This document shows, piece after piece, positions 45,279 through 53,817 of a stretch of 64,000 nt of DNA (within the stretch, counting starts at the first letter, position 1; each line of letters begins with the position of its first letter). Under the pieces are notes generated by a model. That model was given only the letters and a program-made list of their open reading frames with translations. It made no database searches and had not been told where the DNA came from. Position numbers and translations under genes: made by a program. Source of the stretch: DASWUZ01 sp036401375 (lineage in GTDB: Bacteria > Acidobacteriota > Terriglobia > Terriglobales > Acidobacteriaceae); assembly GCA_036401375.1 (NCBI GenBank), contig DASWVB010000012.1, positions 310,001 through 374,000 on the forward strand, given 5' to 3'.

Positions 45279-46907
45279 CTACCTGCCCATCGCAGACGTG
45301 TCCGCAGCAGAGGTGTAGATGCGCGCGCAAGGCTGGCCCTCCGAGCAGACCGTCCTCAACAGCCGCAGACCCTCGGGATGCGCCGCCACCGCCAGCGCGA
45401 CCGGGTCTCCATCGATCGCAACCACCACCCGCCCTGGCGCTGCGGGACGCCTGAGGGCCGCATTCCACTGGTAGTAGTCGCCCTCGTTGGTCGTCCCCCT
45501 CAGCAGGATCCCGGCCTGCTGCAGCGCGCCGATATGTGCCGAGGTATACATCAGGATCTCCCGGTGCGCAGGCATCTGAAGCAATGCCTTCGCCAGCGAT
45601 CGCTCGAACGGGATGCGCGTCTCCGAGTTGGCAAATGCCTCCTGCAGCACCAGCGGCCGCGCCAGCGCCAGACCCGCGCAATCCAGCCCGATCGCCGCCA
45701 GCATCACCGGCACGATCCATCGCTCCAGCTGCGGCTTGCGCCGTCTCGCGGCCTCTCGCAGCAGCGCCGTAAGCATCGCCGCCGCCAAGGCAAACGCCGG
45801 CAGCATCTCCATCCCGTAACGCGTGTTGTACCAGGAGTGCGGCCACCACAGCGGTATGTGAATCGGCACCGAACCATAGGCCACCGAGTAGGCGTAGAAG
45901 GGAAGCGGAATCCACAGCAGCAGCGCCGCCGCCATCGCAGCTTCACGCCAGCGATACGCCGCATACACGGTCCCCGCGACCGATAGCCAGAGCAGCACGT
46001 TCCCCAGCACCACCGGTGCAGCGCCACCCTCGGCAGCCTTGAGAAAGTAAAGGGACGCCACCGGCATGCTGTGCCATCCCGGGTAATGCCCCGAGCCCGG
46101 AACCGCAGTGCGCGTCTCGATCGCCCTGGCCGAATAAGGTCCACGCATGAAGTCGAGCGGATCTCCGAACTGGCAAGCGTTGTAGGCGATCCAGATGGCC
46201 GGCGCGACAGCCAGAATCACGGTGAAGAGAACGAAGGCTCCGCCAACCCTCTGCCGAAACCAGCCGCGATGCCGCCACAGATTCGCCGCCGCGATCAGCC
46301 ACGCGAAGCATCCGTAGATCCATCCGTCGTACCGCGTATAGACGGCCCCGACCAGCACGAGCCCCGCCCATAGCAGGGCTCGTCCCGCCCGGCGCTGCTC
46401 GCCCGCCGCTAACGCCCGCGCATGCACGGCGAGCAGCAGCGCGGCCCAGATCATCTCCGCCAGGAACAGCGGCTCCGTCATCGCGGTGGTCTGCATGTAG
46501 AGCAGTCCCGGGTTCAGGCTGTAGAACGCAAGCGCGACCGCAGCCTGTGCCGGCTGAAGCCAGAGTCGCGCCAGCCGATAGATGCCAACGCAGCCCGCGA
46601 CGTAGCAGAGCATCGAGGGGACCGCCGCCGGTACGGCAGACTGCCACCAGTCCATACGCAGCACAAAGGGCAGCAGCAGAATGTGCGGGAGCGGCAGCCA
46701 CACCGAGCCGAGCTGATGGTATCCGGGGTTCAGCGAATCGACGACACGCCGCGCAATGTGCAGGTGAGCAACCGCGTCTCCATACAGCAGCAGCAGGTGC
46801 CGATGCGCACAGTAGAGCAGCGAAACGGCCGACAGCAGGGAAGCAGCCGCTGCGACCGTCCAGCCCTCACGACCGGTAGCGCGGCTCGCGGCGCCAGCCT
46901 CAGCCAA
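45279..46907 (-). CDS. GT-C-type polytopic membrane glycosyltransferase
   Basis: 542 residues with about 11 membrane segments. LLLLYGDAVAHLHIARR near residue 44 carries the Asp of the first outer loop, and PLPHILLLPF and TTAMTEPLFLAEM resemble family 39/83-type transferases. A soluble tail (about 420-542) ends the protein. Sugar donor and acceptor cannot be read. It overlaps the PfkB kinase gene by eight bases, so they are co-expressed. Confidence 0.75.
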   Translation of the reverse strand: MAEAGAASRATGREGWTVAAAASLLSAVSLLYCAHRHLLLLYGDAVAHLHIARRVVDSLNPGYHQLGSVWLPLPHILLLPFVLRMDWWQSAVPAAVPSMLCYVAGCVGIYRLARLWLQPAQAAVALAFYSLNPGLLYMQTTAMTEPLFLAEMIWAALLLAVHARALAAGEQRRAGRALLWAGLVLVGAVYTRYDGWIYGCFAWLIAAANLWRHRGWFRQRVGGAFVLFTVILAVAPAIWIAYNACQFGDPLDFMRGPYSARAIETRTAVPGSGHYPGWHSMPVASLYFLKAAEGGAAPVVLGNVLLWLSVAGTVYAAYRWREAAMAAALLLWIPLPFYAYSVAYGSVPIHIPLWWPHSWYNTRYGMEMLPAFALAAAMLTALLREAARRRKPQLERWIVPVMLAAIGLDCAGLALARPLVLQEAFANSETRIPFERSLAKALLQMPAHREILMYTSAHIGALQQAGILLRGTTNEGDYYQWNAALRRPAAPGRVVVAIDGDPVALAVAAHPEGLRLLRTVCSEGQPCARIYTSAADTSAMGR

Positions 46908-47868
46908 GGTGAGAGAGCTCGCGGAGCAGCGCGAACCGCTGATCGATCTCGCGCCGGTCTAACTGCTGCAGCCGGTCGGTGCCAAAGCGCTCCACCGCAA
47001 ACGAGCCCATCACGCCCCCATGAAACATGGCGCACTTGAACGCCGCAGGAGTGATCGCAGGCTGCGAGGCCAGGTAGCCGAAGAAGCCGCCCGCAAAAGA
47101 ATCTCCCGCCCCCGTAGGATCGACGACCTCGGCCAGCGGCAGTGCCGGCGCGCGAAAGGGAAGAGATACCGACTTGCCTTCAGCCATAGCACCCCCGCCA
47201 GCGCCGCCCGTCCCGCCGCCAAAAGATCGCTCGCTGAAGAAGGCAGTAGCCCCATACTCCCCATGCTTGACGATCAGCGTCTTCGGCCCGCTCGCGATCA
47301 CCTGCGTCGCCGCGCGCAGCAGGTTCTCGCTGCCCCCCAGCATCCTCGCCTCCGTGTCGTTGATCAGCAGGCAGTCCAGCGTCTTCAGCACCTCGGCCAG
47401 GTTGGCGGAGTGGTCCTTGATCCAGTAATTCATCGTGTCGCCGCACACCATCCGCACGCCCGGCATCTGTCGCCGCACATTGCCCTGCAGCAGCGGATCG
47501 ATATTCGCGAGAAACAGAAACTCGCTGTCCTGGTAAGCCTCCGGGATCTTCGGCGTGAAGGTCTCAAACACGTTCAAATCCGTGCGCAGGGTCTGCGCCT
47601 CGTTCAGGTTCTTGAGATAAGAGCCCGTCCAGTGAAAGCTCAGGCCGCTGGTGTGCTCGATGCCCCGCGTGTCGACGCCCCGCCGCGTGAGCACCGCCTC
47701 GTTCTCGGCCGAGAAGTCCTCGCCCACCACCGCGATCACGCGCACGTCGGTGAAGTAGCTCGCCGCCAGGGCAAAGTAAGTCGCCGCTCCGCCCACGATC
47801 TTCTCCATCCGTCCGTGCGGCGTCTCAATCGTGTCAAACGCCACGCTGCCAACTACAAGAATGCTCAT
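46900..47868 (-). CDS. PfkB-family sugar or nucleoside kinase
   Basis: 322 residues. N-terminal ILVVGSVAFDTIETPHG and GGAATYFALAASYF form the substrate lid; DPTGAGDSFAGGFFGYLA holds the catalytic Asp and anion hole. An 18-residue Gly-rich insert lies near 235. It starts one base inside the stop of mtnP (TGATG coupling). The pairing hints at a nucleoside or ribose substrate from methylthioadenosine or adenosine salvage, which is inference. Confidence 0.85.
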   Translation of the reverse strand: MSILVVGSVAFDTIETPHGRMEKIVGGAATYFALAASYFTDVRVIAVVGEDFSAENEAVLTRRGVDTRGIEHTSGLSFHWTGSYLKNLNEAQTLRTDLNVFETFTPKIPEAYQDSEFLFLANIDPLLQGNVRRQMPGVRMVCGDTMNYWIKDHSANLAEVLKTLDCLLINDTEARMLGGSENLLRAATQVIASGPKTLIVKHGEYGATAFFSERSFGGGTGGAGGGAMAEGKSVSLPFRAPALPLAEVVDPTGAGDSFAGGFFGYLASQPAITPAAFKCAMFHGGVMGSFAVERFGTDRLQQLDRREIDQRFALLRELSHLG

Positions 47869-48767
47869 CAGCCCTTTCCTTCAACCGCTGTCTCGCCGCC
47901 GGGCCTGTTGAGGTACTTGCCGATCAGCAGGTCGAGCTTCAAGCGCGTGGCAGCAGGGATCGAAGCGGGGTCGGTCAGGATCGCGTACTTCAACGCGGAG
48001 CCGCACCCACAGCTGCGCTCCCGCGACAGCGCAGCCACCGCGGCCGCAACCACCCTCGACGCATTGGCGGCGTTCTGGTTCAACACCGCAACGACCTGGT
48101 CGACCGTGACGTCGTCGTGGCCCTCGCGCCAGCAGTCGTAATCGGTCACCATCGCCATGGTCGCGTAGCAGACCTCCGCCTCGCGGGCCAGCTTCGCCTC
48201 CTGCAGGTTGGTCATGCCGATCACGTCCGCGCCCCAGCTTCGATACAGGTTCGACTCGGCCCGCGTCGAGAACTGCGGACCCTCCATGCAGACGTAAGTG
48301 CCGCCCAGCTTGCCCACCACCCCGGCTGCCTCGCAGCCGGCGATCACCGCACCAGCCACCGTTGCACAGACCGGGTCGCCAAAGGCCACATGCGCCACGA
48401 TCCCGTCTCCGAAAAATGTGGACGCGCGCGCGAATGTACGGTCGATGAACTGGTCAGGCACGACGAAGTCTGTCGGCTTGTGCTCCTCTTTCAGCGACCC
48501 GACGGCCGAGACGGAGAGGATGCGCTCCACTCCCAGCGACTTCAACGCATAGATGTTGGCGCGGAAGGGAAGTTCGCTCGGCAGCAGCCTGTGCCCGCGT
48601 CCATGACGGGCCAGAAATGCCACCCTGCGGCCCGCAAGATCGCCAAGCACAAAGGCGTCCGAGGGGCTGCCAAACGGGGTGTCTACGTGCTCTTCGCGGG
48701 TGTTCGTGAGGCCCGGCATGGAGTAGAGCCCGCTGCCGCCAATGATCCCAATCTCTGCCTGCTGCAA
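47868..48767 (-). CDS. mtnP: S-methyl-5'-thioadenosine phosphorylase
   Basis: About 299 residues from the TTG at 48767, giving LQQAEIGIIGGSGLY, the usual start; an AAGG lies upstream. An in-frame GTG at 48794 is possible. A TATACT at 48880-48875 makes the far TTG at 48875 impossible if it is the -10. Motifs: IGIIGGSGLYSMPG, ARHGRGHRLLPSELPFRANIYALK, CMEGPQFSTRAESNLYRSWGADVIGMTN and TDYDCWREGHDDV. It phosphorolyses methylthioadenosine to adenine and methylthioribose-1-phosphate. Coupled to the PfkB kinase. Confidence 0.9.
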   Translation of the reverse strand: MQQAEIGIIGGSGLYSMPGLTNTREEHVDTPFGSPSDAFVLGDLAGRRVAFLARHGRGHRLLPSELPFRANIYALKSLGVERILSVSAVGSLKEEHKPTDFVVPDQFIDRTFARASTFFGDGIVAHVAFGDPVCATVAGAVIAGCEAAGVVGKLGGTYVCMEGPQFSTRAESNLYRSWGADVIGMTNLQEAKLAREAEVCYATMAMVTDYDCWREGHDDVTVDQVVAVLNQNAANASRVVAAAVAALSRERSCGCGSALKYAILTDPASIPAATRLKLDLLIGKYLNRPGGETAVEGKG

Positions 48768-49024
48768 ACGCTGCCTTGCCGCACGCTGCCCCACGCCCCT
48801 ACGCGGCGATGAGCCAGATGCTCGCTGAACTAGACCCAGGTCCCAGGCTTGACTCCCCGGCCCGGGGCCAATCAAGTATAGCGTCCTCCCGTCCCTCTTC
48901 TTCGAAGAGCCGGCTCAACACAACAAAGACTTGAGCACTCGGATTCAAGGTGCGCTGCCAGCTCTGTAGCAACGGGGAACGCAGCGGGCCCCGAGCACAG
49001 CAAAACCGAACAGCGTCGCTACAG

Positions 49025-49447
49025 CTAAAGGCGATCGAGCGTAAGCCGGTCAGCCCTGCCAGCGAAGTATCTGGCAAGCGCCATCTTAAAGACCTTCTTG
49101 TCTTCCCCAACGGCGGCTGCCGCAAAGAGGGTCAGCGAAGACCGCAGCTTCTGGCTATCCACCTCGCCAAAGATGTCCACGCTGGTGGGTCCCTCCAGGC
49201 CTGCGATCAGCCTTGTACACTCCAGCAGCCGCGGCCCGAGTACCTCGTGCGCCAGGTAAGCCCGCGCCTCGTCAACTGACGCGATCGCAAAATGCTGCGC
49301 AGTGGCGCTCGACCCTAGCCCTCGGATCTGCGGAAAGATGAACCACATCCAGTGCCCGGTCTTGCGCCCGCGGCCTAGCTCGCGCCGCACACTTTCATAG
49401 ACCTCGCTCTGCGCGTCGACAAAGCGCTGCAAATTGTAACTGTCCAT
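49025..49447 (-). CDS. DUF1810 family protein
   Basis: 140 residues spanning the whole family: YNLQRFVDAQSEVYESVRRELGRGRKTGHWMWFIFPQI, LGSSATAQHFAIASVDEARAYLAHEVLGPRLLECT. The family is small, all-helical and cytoplasmic and widely spread; its function is unknown. The HWMWFIFPQ core is strictly kept. Confidence 0.9.
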   Translation of the reverse strand: MDSYNLQRFVDAQSEVYESVRRELGRGRKTGHWMWFIFPQIRGLGSSATAQHFAIASVDEARAYLAHEVLGPRLLECTRLIAGLEGPTSVDIFGEVDSQKLRSSLTLFAAAAVGEDKKVFKMALARYFAGRADRLTLDRL

Positions 49448-49616
49448 TCCAGATACCTATAAGTTCGAAACATCCCGTCCGCCAGGGTACCGCGCTAGAC
49501 CGTCCGCCGCACAGCCCGCCCGGCCGCAGCGTAAACCGCGCAAACCGCGCCGAACCGCAACACAAATCACGCCCCAGACCGAGCCAAAGCCACCCCGGAC
49601 GAGATCAAAGCTCCCT

Positions 49617-50285
49617 CTAGCTGGCGTTCTTGGCAGCCGGCAGCTCTTCCTTCTTGCGCCGGCTAAGCACAGACCCATCCACCCCGCGACGCCGTCCCGC
49701 CGCAGCGTGGTCGATCTTCCGCCAGAACGCGATGAAGTAGTCGACCGCCGAAATCACCGACACCAACGCCATGAAGTAGATCGCCGTCACCGCCGTCGTG
49801 TGCACCGGCAGGATGAACCAGCCAAAGTGCCACGCATCCCAGTGGTGATCGAGGATCGCCGCCACCACCGACACCACCTGGATCACCGTCTTCAACTTGC
49901 CCAGGTCGCTCGCCTCGATGGTGAAGCCCTCAGAGGTAGCAATGGACCGCAGCCCGCTCACCAGGAACTCGCGCCCGATCACCAGCACCGCGATCCACGC
50001 CTTGACGATGTGCGGATTGAAGCCCACCAGCGTGATATACGCCGCCGTGATCATAAGCTTGTCGGCCAGCGGATCGAGCAGCATGCCCATGGTCGTGATC
50101 TGGCCGCGGCTGCGCGCGAGGTATCCATCGACCCCGTCGGTGATCGACGCAAGGATAAAGACCAACGACGCAATGATCTCCTGCTCCCCATGGGTCCCGT
50201 GGACGGGGAAGCTCGGCGAGAGCAGCCAGATGAGCAGCGGCACGCAGAAGATGCGGCTCATCGTGATGGAGTTGGGCAGGTTCAC
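49617..50285 (-). CDS. pgsA: CDP-diacylglycerol-glycerol-3-phosphate phosphatidyltransferase
   Basis: 222 residues, about six membrane segments. The CDP-alcohol motif is DGVDGYLARSRGQITTMGMLLDPLADK (DGxxAR, GxxxDxxxD). It makes phosphatidylglycerol phosphate. A basic cytoplasmic tail (KIDHAAAGRRRG, RRKKEE) follows. A broken copy of its first 120 bases lies at 52082-52212, past two lipase-type sequences and two hairpin repeats. Confidence 0.93.
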   Translation of the reverse strand: MNLPNSITMSRIFCVPLLIWLLSPSFPVHGTHGEQEIIASLVFILASITDGVDGYLARSRGQITTMGMLLDPLADKLMITAAYITLVGFNPHIVKAWIAVLVIGREFLVSGLRSIATSEGFTIEASDLGKLKTVIQVVSVVAAILDHHWDAWHFGWFILPVHTTAVTAIYFMALVSVISAVDYFIAFWRKIDHAAAGRRRGVDGSVLSRRKKEELPAAKNAS

Positions 50286-50377
50286 AGGGCTTCAAAAGAC
50301 GCCTTTACAGCAGTGCGTCGAAGGTCATTTCAATTATGCACGCAGTCTATGTTTCTGTTTCGCGGACGGGGACCCAG

Positions 50378-50421
50378 CCGGGCGCCCCATTCATGCGCAG
50401 CTCCACCGCGCATTACTGGGA
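50378..50421. repeat. Dispersed hairpin repeat, copy 3
   Basis: CCGGGCGCCCCATTCATGCG, then a loop and GCGCATTACTGGGA. Near-identical to the copy 57 bases on and to 10817; here the right arm has a two-base change. Confidence 0.85.
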
Positions 50422-50478
50422 GGCTGACAACCTCACCCACTACAACGTTCCGGCCAGGTGCCGGGTCCCCCCTGAATG

Positions 50479-50521
50479 CCGGGTGCCCCATTCATGCGCA
50501 GCCCCACCGCGCATGAGTGGG
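50479..50521. repeat. Dispersed hairpin repeat, copy 4
   Basis: CCGGGTGCCCCATTCATGCG, then a loop and GCGCATGAGTGGG. Arms CCCATTCATGCGC and GCGCATGAGTGGG pair over 13 bases with one mismatch. With copy 3 it forms a direct tandem of elements between pgsA and the lipase. Confidence 0.9.
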
Positions 50522-50564
50522 AGAGGCTGACTGCCCACCACAACCCACCTGTAGACAGCACCCA

Positions 50565-51653
50565 TCAAGGCGAAGCAGCAAGAAACTCACGAAAAAATTT
50601 CTGCGTCTCAATCGCCAACCGCAGCCGCGCAGCGGGCGTGCGAAACGTATGCACGTCGTCCACCTTGAAGAACGAGACCGACACCCCAGCAGCCGCAAGC
50701 CTGTCGTGAAGCTCCTGCGCCTGCGCGAGAGGCACATCCTCATCGTGCGTGCCGTGAAAGATCAGAAACGGCGCATCGTCCTTCGAGACATGAAAGGCGG
50801 GCGACGCCTCCCGCCACACCTCGGGGTGCGCAACGTAAGCGACCCCGAGAAAGGCCTCCAGGAAGGCTGCGCCCTCAGGATCGGTCTCGAGGGTGAAGTC
50901 GGCCGGGCCGCTCACATCCACCACCGCCTGCACCCGGCTCGAATACTTCGCCAGAGCCGGATCGCTGTTGTCGCGGGTCTCCTCCATTCCTAGCAGCGCC
51001 GCAAGCTGAGCCCCCGCGGAGTGCCCGAAGGCTCCGATCCGCTCCGCATTCACCCCGTAACTTGCAGCGTTCGCGCGCACCCAGCGCACCGCACGCTGCA
51101 CGTCGTCCAGCTGCGCAGGCCAGCGGTTCTGCGCCCCGTCAAAGAGCCGGTAGTCGACAGAAAACGCCACAAAGCCACCCCGCGCGAGATACTCTCCGAT
51201 CCCCCGCATGGTGCTCTTGTCAAAGCTCGTCCAGCCCCCGCCGTGAATCAGCATCACCGCCGGACGAAGCGCATTGTCGCGCCTGACCGGCTGGTAGACG
51301 TCGAGACGCAGCGCAACGCCGTTCACGGTCGCATACGTCACATTCTGTTCGACCGTAACCGCCGCAGACCCGGGCGTCGCCGTGCTCGCAGCAGGCGCTT
51401 GACCCGGGGGGGACGCAACTCGTGCGGCATTCTGCCCCACCACGCGCGGTGGAGCACAGCAGGCGATAACAAACGCCGTGAGCAGCACAATATCCGGAAC
51501 AAATGCCGATACGTTCCTTGGCCCGGGCGCGGTTCCATTCCTGCTTAGGCGGCTCTTACCAGCAAAGAAGAACGCACTCGATCGAGCCCGGATGCCTAAA
51601 GGCCGATGCGGAAGCATGTCACTGAGATGCGCCGCAGCCACCGGGCAAGCCAT
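50565..51653 (-). CDS. Alpha/beta hydrolase (lipase/esterase, BD-FAE-like), secreted
   Basis: 362 residues from the ATG at 51653, with AGGGA five bases upstream; a GTG at 51488 giving a short lipoprotein-like leader (LLTAFVIACC) is also possible. The enzyme part (about 100-362) has the oxyanion motif MLIHGGGW, nucleophile elbow FGHSAGAQLAAL, Asp in FHGTHDEDVPLAQ and His in VDDVHTF, a full esterase triad. Substrate unknown, probably a short-chain or carbohydrate ester. The reading frame runs on without a stop into a truncated paralogue upstream (51672-51926), so a fused 488-residue product is open. Confidence 0.8.
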   Translation of the reverse strand: MACPVAAAHLSDMLPHRPLGIRARSSAFFFAGKSRLSRNGTAPGPRNVSAFVPDIVLLTAFVIACCAPPRVVGQNAARVASPPGQAPAASTATPGSAAVTVEQNVTYATVNGVALRLDVYQPVRRDNALRPAVMLIHGGGWTSFDKSTMRGIGEYLARGGFVAFSVDYRLFDGAQNRWPAQLDDVQRAVRWVRANAASYGVNAERIGAFGHSAGAQLAALLGMEETRDNSDPALAKYSSRVQAVVDVSGPADFTLETDPEGAAFLEAFLGVAYVAHPEVWREASPAFHVSKDDAPFLIFHGTHDEDVPLAQAQELHDRLAAAGVSVSFFKVDDVHTFRTPAARLRLAIETQKFFREFLAASP

Positions 51654-51671
51654 AATTCCCTGCGAAGGCAA

Positions 51672-51926
51672 CCAAGCCTGGTCCGCGTTGCAATTCGCAT
51701 CGTCGTACATCCACTCGGGAGCGCCCACGTTCCAGCCGCCCCCGTGAAGCAGAATGATCACCGGACGCAACTCCCCTTTCACAGGATCAGCGGGCAGGAA
51801 GATGTGCGCCTTGAGCTCCGTCGCAATGACCATCTTGTAGGTGCGAAGGGTCGGCATCCCAGTTCCAAAGAGACCGCGGTCATTTGCAGCACGGAAGACA
51901 TGCCAGACAGGATGAACAGGATCCGG
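51672..51926 (-). pseudogene. Truncated N-terminal fragment of a second alpha/beta hydrolase
   Basis: Read in the same frame as the lipase gene downstream, this encodes VWHVFRAANDRGLFGTGMP, TYKMVIATELKAHIFLPAD and VIILLHGGGWNVGAPEW: the start and oxyanion motif of an esterase with no nucleophile elbow after it. The frame then joins the start of the intact lipase. It is a remnant of a deletion or duplication, or a rare fusion. Confidence 0.7.
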
Positions 51927-52081
51927 GAGCGAATCGACGGCAGGCCCTTGATCTATACAACCGCTGTGATTGGTCTCTACGCCGAAGGACGACGTAGTCA
52001 CCAATACGGAGTCCCTAAAGCTGTTCATCACTTATTGCCTGGGCTAGCCATCGAGGCCGCCGGTGAATGACGTTGCATGAA

Positions 52082-52212
52082 CACCAGCAACGCGATCATC
52101 TCCTGCTCCCCATGCCTCCCTGTGTATCGGGATGCCCGGCGAGAGCAGCCGATGAGCAGCGGCACGCACAAGATGCGGCTCATCGTGATCAAAGATAGGC
52201 AGGTTCACCGGA
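52082..52212 (-). pseudogene. Broken copy of the 5' end of pgsA
   Basis: These 131 bases align along their whole length with 50161-50289, the first 40 codons of pgsA; roughly four bases in five match, including 12-20-base identical blocks (for example CATCTCCTGCTCCCCATG is shared apart from one base). It keeps the ATG-AACCTGCC start and codons MSRI, but one base is lost after CTGCTCAT, so the frame is broken. It lies two kilobases from the intact gene with the lipase pair between. Confidence 0.85.
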
Positions 52213-52366
52213 GATTGCGGCTCTCGCGCCAAAATACAGGTTGTTTGCACCGAAAGATAAGCCGGAGTTTGGCCTGCCTTGAGTATTTATGCCTCGGTTG
52301 TCGCGGGTGGTCTGCTTGCGCCGTGTCTTCGCGGAGAGACCATCGGCGCCGCCTGCACATATCAAG

Positions 52367-52393
52367 TTGACTGCCCGATGATTCTTCGATAGT
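52367..52393 (+). promoter_or_regulatory. Possible promoter of the Sdp-like cassette
   Basis: TTGACT at 52367-52372 and GATAGT at 52388-52393 (15-base spacing; TAGTGT at 17). The match is partial. A leader of about 95 bases would precede the ATG at 52495. The rest of 52213-52494 shows no gene. Confidence 0.3.
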
Positions 52394-52494
52394 GTTTTTC
52401 GCTGCGCAGCTAAAGCAATGTTGTTGGCTTTACATGAGTGTGCGAACCTGTTGGCACATCTACATAGAACCGTGCAAACCCGAGAGGAAAATCC

Positions 52495-53286
52495 ATGACT
52501 CCAGCAACTTCAAAAGACAACTTCGGGGCCGTGATCCTGGAGGCAGAAAACCGGAAGATGCGGGTGAGCAAGATAGAGGTCGTGACCGTCCCCCGGGACG
52601 GCAAGACCCCGATCTTTGGAATACCCGGAGCCATGGTCGCGCTCGTAGCTCCAACCGGGTCGAAAGTATTGGCCGGTCTGCGCAGTGGGTTGAAGGACGG
52701 AGGCTCCGGCATTGAATCTTTTCGGAGCCACGTGATCGAGAACTACAAACAGGGCAAGTCGCTCGACTCTGCCGCCACCGCGAAGGCGATGATTGCCGCA
52801 CCTGTTCTAGCCGACATCCGGTATGGGACTCGAACGCTCAACTCAGGCATCTTTTTGCCGGAGCACCTGGACTGCGCGATCGCGATCTTCCCCTACAACG
52901 GTGGCCGTCTTGCAGCGGAGGGATTTGAACTGGTCGAGTACTTCAAGGACGGCGCCAGCGCGAACCTGGAAGCACTTATCGTGGCCTCCGCACCGGAACT
53001 GAACGAAGCGGAGGCTGCGGCGTTAAAGCTCGTTCCTGAGAACGACCTTGTACGCAACGTTGGGGTGCCTCTTGACTGCGAAACTACCTATTGGGCAGTC
53101 GCCGTGGTTGGCGGCGCATTCGCAACTGCGATTGGGCTCTTCGTGGCGGTTGCGATCTCTGTCTTCAGAATGCAAGCAACTCACCTCACCGAGGAGCAGA
53201 TTCAAAAGGCTGGGCCAGCCGCGTCTGCCCGCGCACTGCTGCGACTGCGCCGCGAGGCTTTGCTCGACGCGACAGTGGCGTCGTAG
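52495..53286 (+). CDS. Unknown protein with one late membrane segment, possible peptide precursor
   Basis: 263 residues. I do not recognise the family. The first 195 residues are soluble and alpha/beta-like with no Sec signal. One Gly/Ala-rich hydrophobic segment (about 199-222, AVAVVGGAFATAIGLF) follows a Cys (195), and a 40-residue charged tail with RRE ends the protein. It is followed after four bases by a WKFFAPNP protein and an HTTM membrane protein. In the SdpABC system a precursor with an internal Gly/Ala-rich hydrophobic segment is matured by SdpA and SdpB into a killing peptide. By position and segment it may be the precursor, but order differs (precursor first) and only one Cys lies near the segment. 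Confidence 0.6.
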   Translation: MTPATSKDNFGAVILEAENRKMRVSKIEVVTVPRDGKTPIFGIPGAMVALVAPTGSKVLAGLRSGLKDGGSGIESFRSHVIENYKQGKSLDSAATAKAMIAAPVLADIRYGTRTLNSGIFLPEHLDCAIAIFPYNGGRLAAEGFELVEYFKDGASANLEALIVASAPELNEAEAAALKLVPENDLVRNVGVPLDCETTYWAVAVVGGAFATAIGLFVAVAISVFRMQATHLTEEQIQKAGPAASARALLRLRREALLDATVAS

Positions 53287-53290
53287 GTCC

Positions 53291-53809
53291 ATGACCCCAG
53301 ACTTTGGACCCATGCTCGCGCTGGTTGCAGCAACTCTACTCGCATTCTGGTTCCTGCTTTCCCTGCTCGTGCTGATACCCAGGTTTCGTGGTCGAGTCCG
53401 CCGATGGGCGATGTCGTTTCTGGTGCCGGAGTGGAAGTTCTTCGCCCCCAATCCAGCCCAGGGGGAGTATCACCTGCTCTTTCGCGATCAACTCGCCGAC
53501 GGAACAGTCACTCCATGGACAGAGGTCACCTTTCCTCACAACAGGCGCTGGTGGAATGTCGTCTGGAACCCCGAAAAACGCGCGAACAAGGCGCTCTTCG
53601 ACGCCATCGTCTCACTCGCGGGCGAGGTAATCGCGTGTCCTGCAGGCCTCGTCGCCTCCATTCCATATCTCACCCTTCTCAGTTACGTCTCCCGCCTTGA
53701 CCGCTTCTCAACGCCGGCCTTCACCCAGTTCATGGTGCTGCACGACTTCAGCTCGTTCATGCACCGGGAGCCGGCACTGGTCTTTTCTTCGGACCTTCAT
53801 TCCCTCTAG
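53291..53809 (+). CDS. SdpA/DUF5819-like membrane-anchored protein
   Basis: 172 residues from the ATG at 53291. One N-terminal membrane helix (about 8-28), a short basic stretch, then VPEWKFFAPNPAQGEYHLLFRDQLADGTVTPWTEV. The W-FF-x-x-x-P pattern after one membrane helix is the hallmark of SdpA and of DUF5819 proteins, both of which pair with HTTM proteins. Starts four bases after the previous gene and ends eight before the next, so the three form one operon. Confidence 0.7.
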   Translation: MTPDFGPMLALVAATLLAFWFLLSLLVLIPRFRGRVRRWAMSFLVPEWKFFAPNPAQGEYHLLFRDQLADGTVTPWTEVTFPHNRRWWNVVWNPEKRANKALFDAIVSLAGEVIACPAGLVASIPYLTLLSYVSRLDRFSTPAFTQFMVLHDFSSFMHREPALVFSSDLHSL

Positions 53810-53817
53810 ACATAGCA

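Noticed and set aside
48768..48875. Upstream extension of mtnP to a TTG at 48875
   Set aside because: The TTG overlaps a TATACT that looks like the -10, and the added residues do not match the family start.
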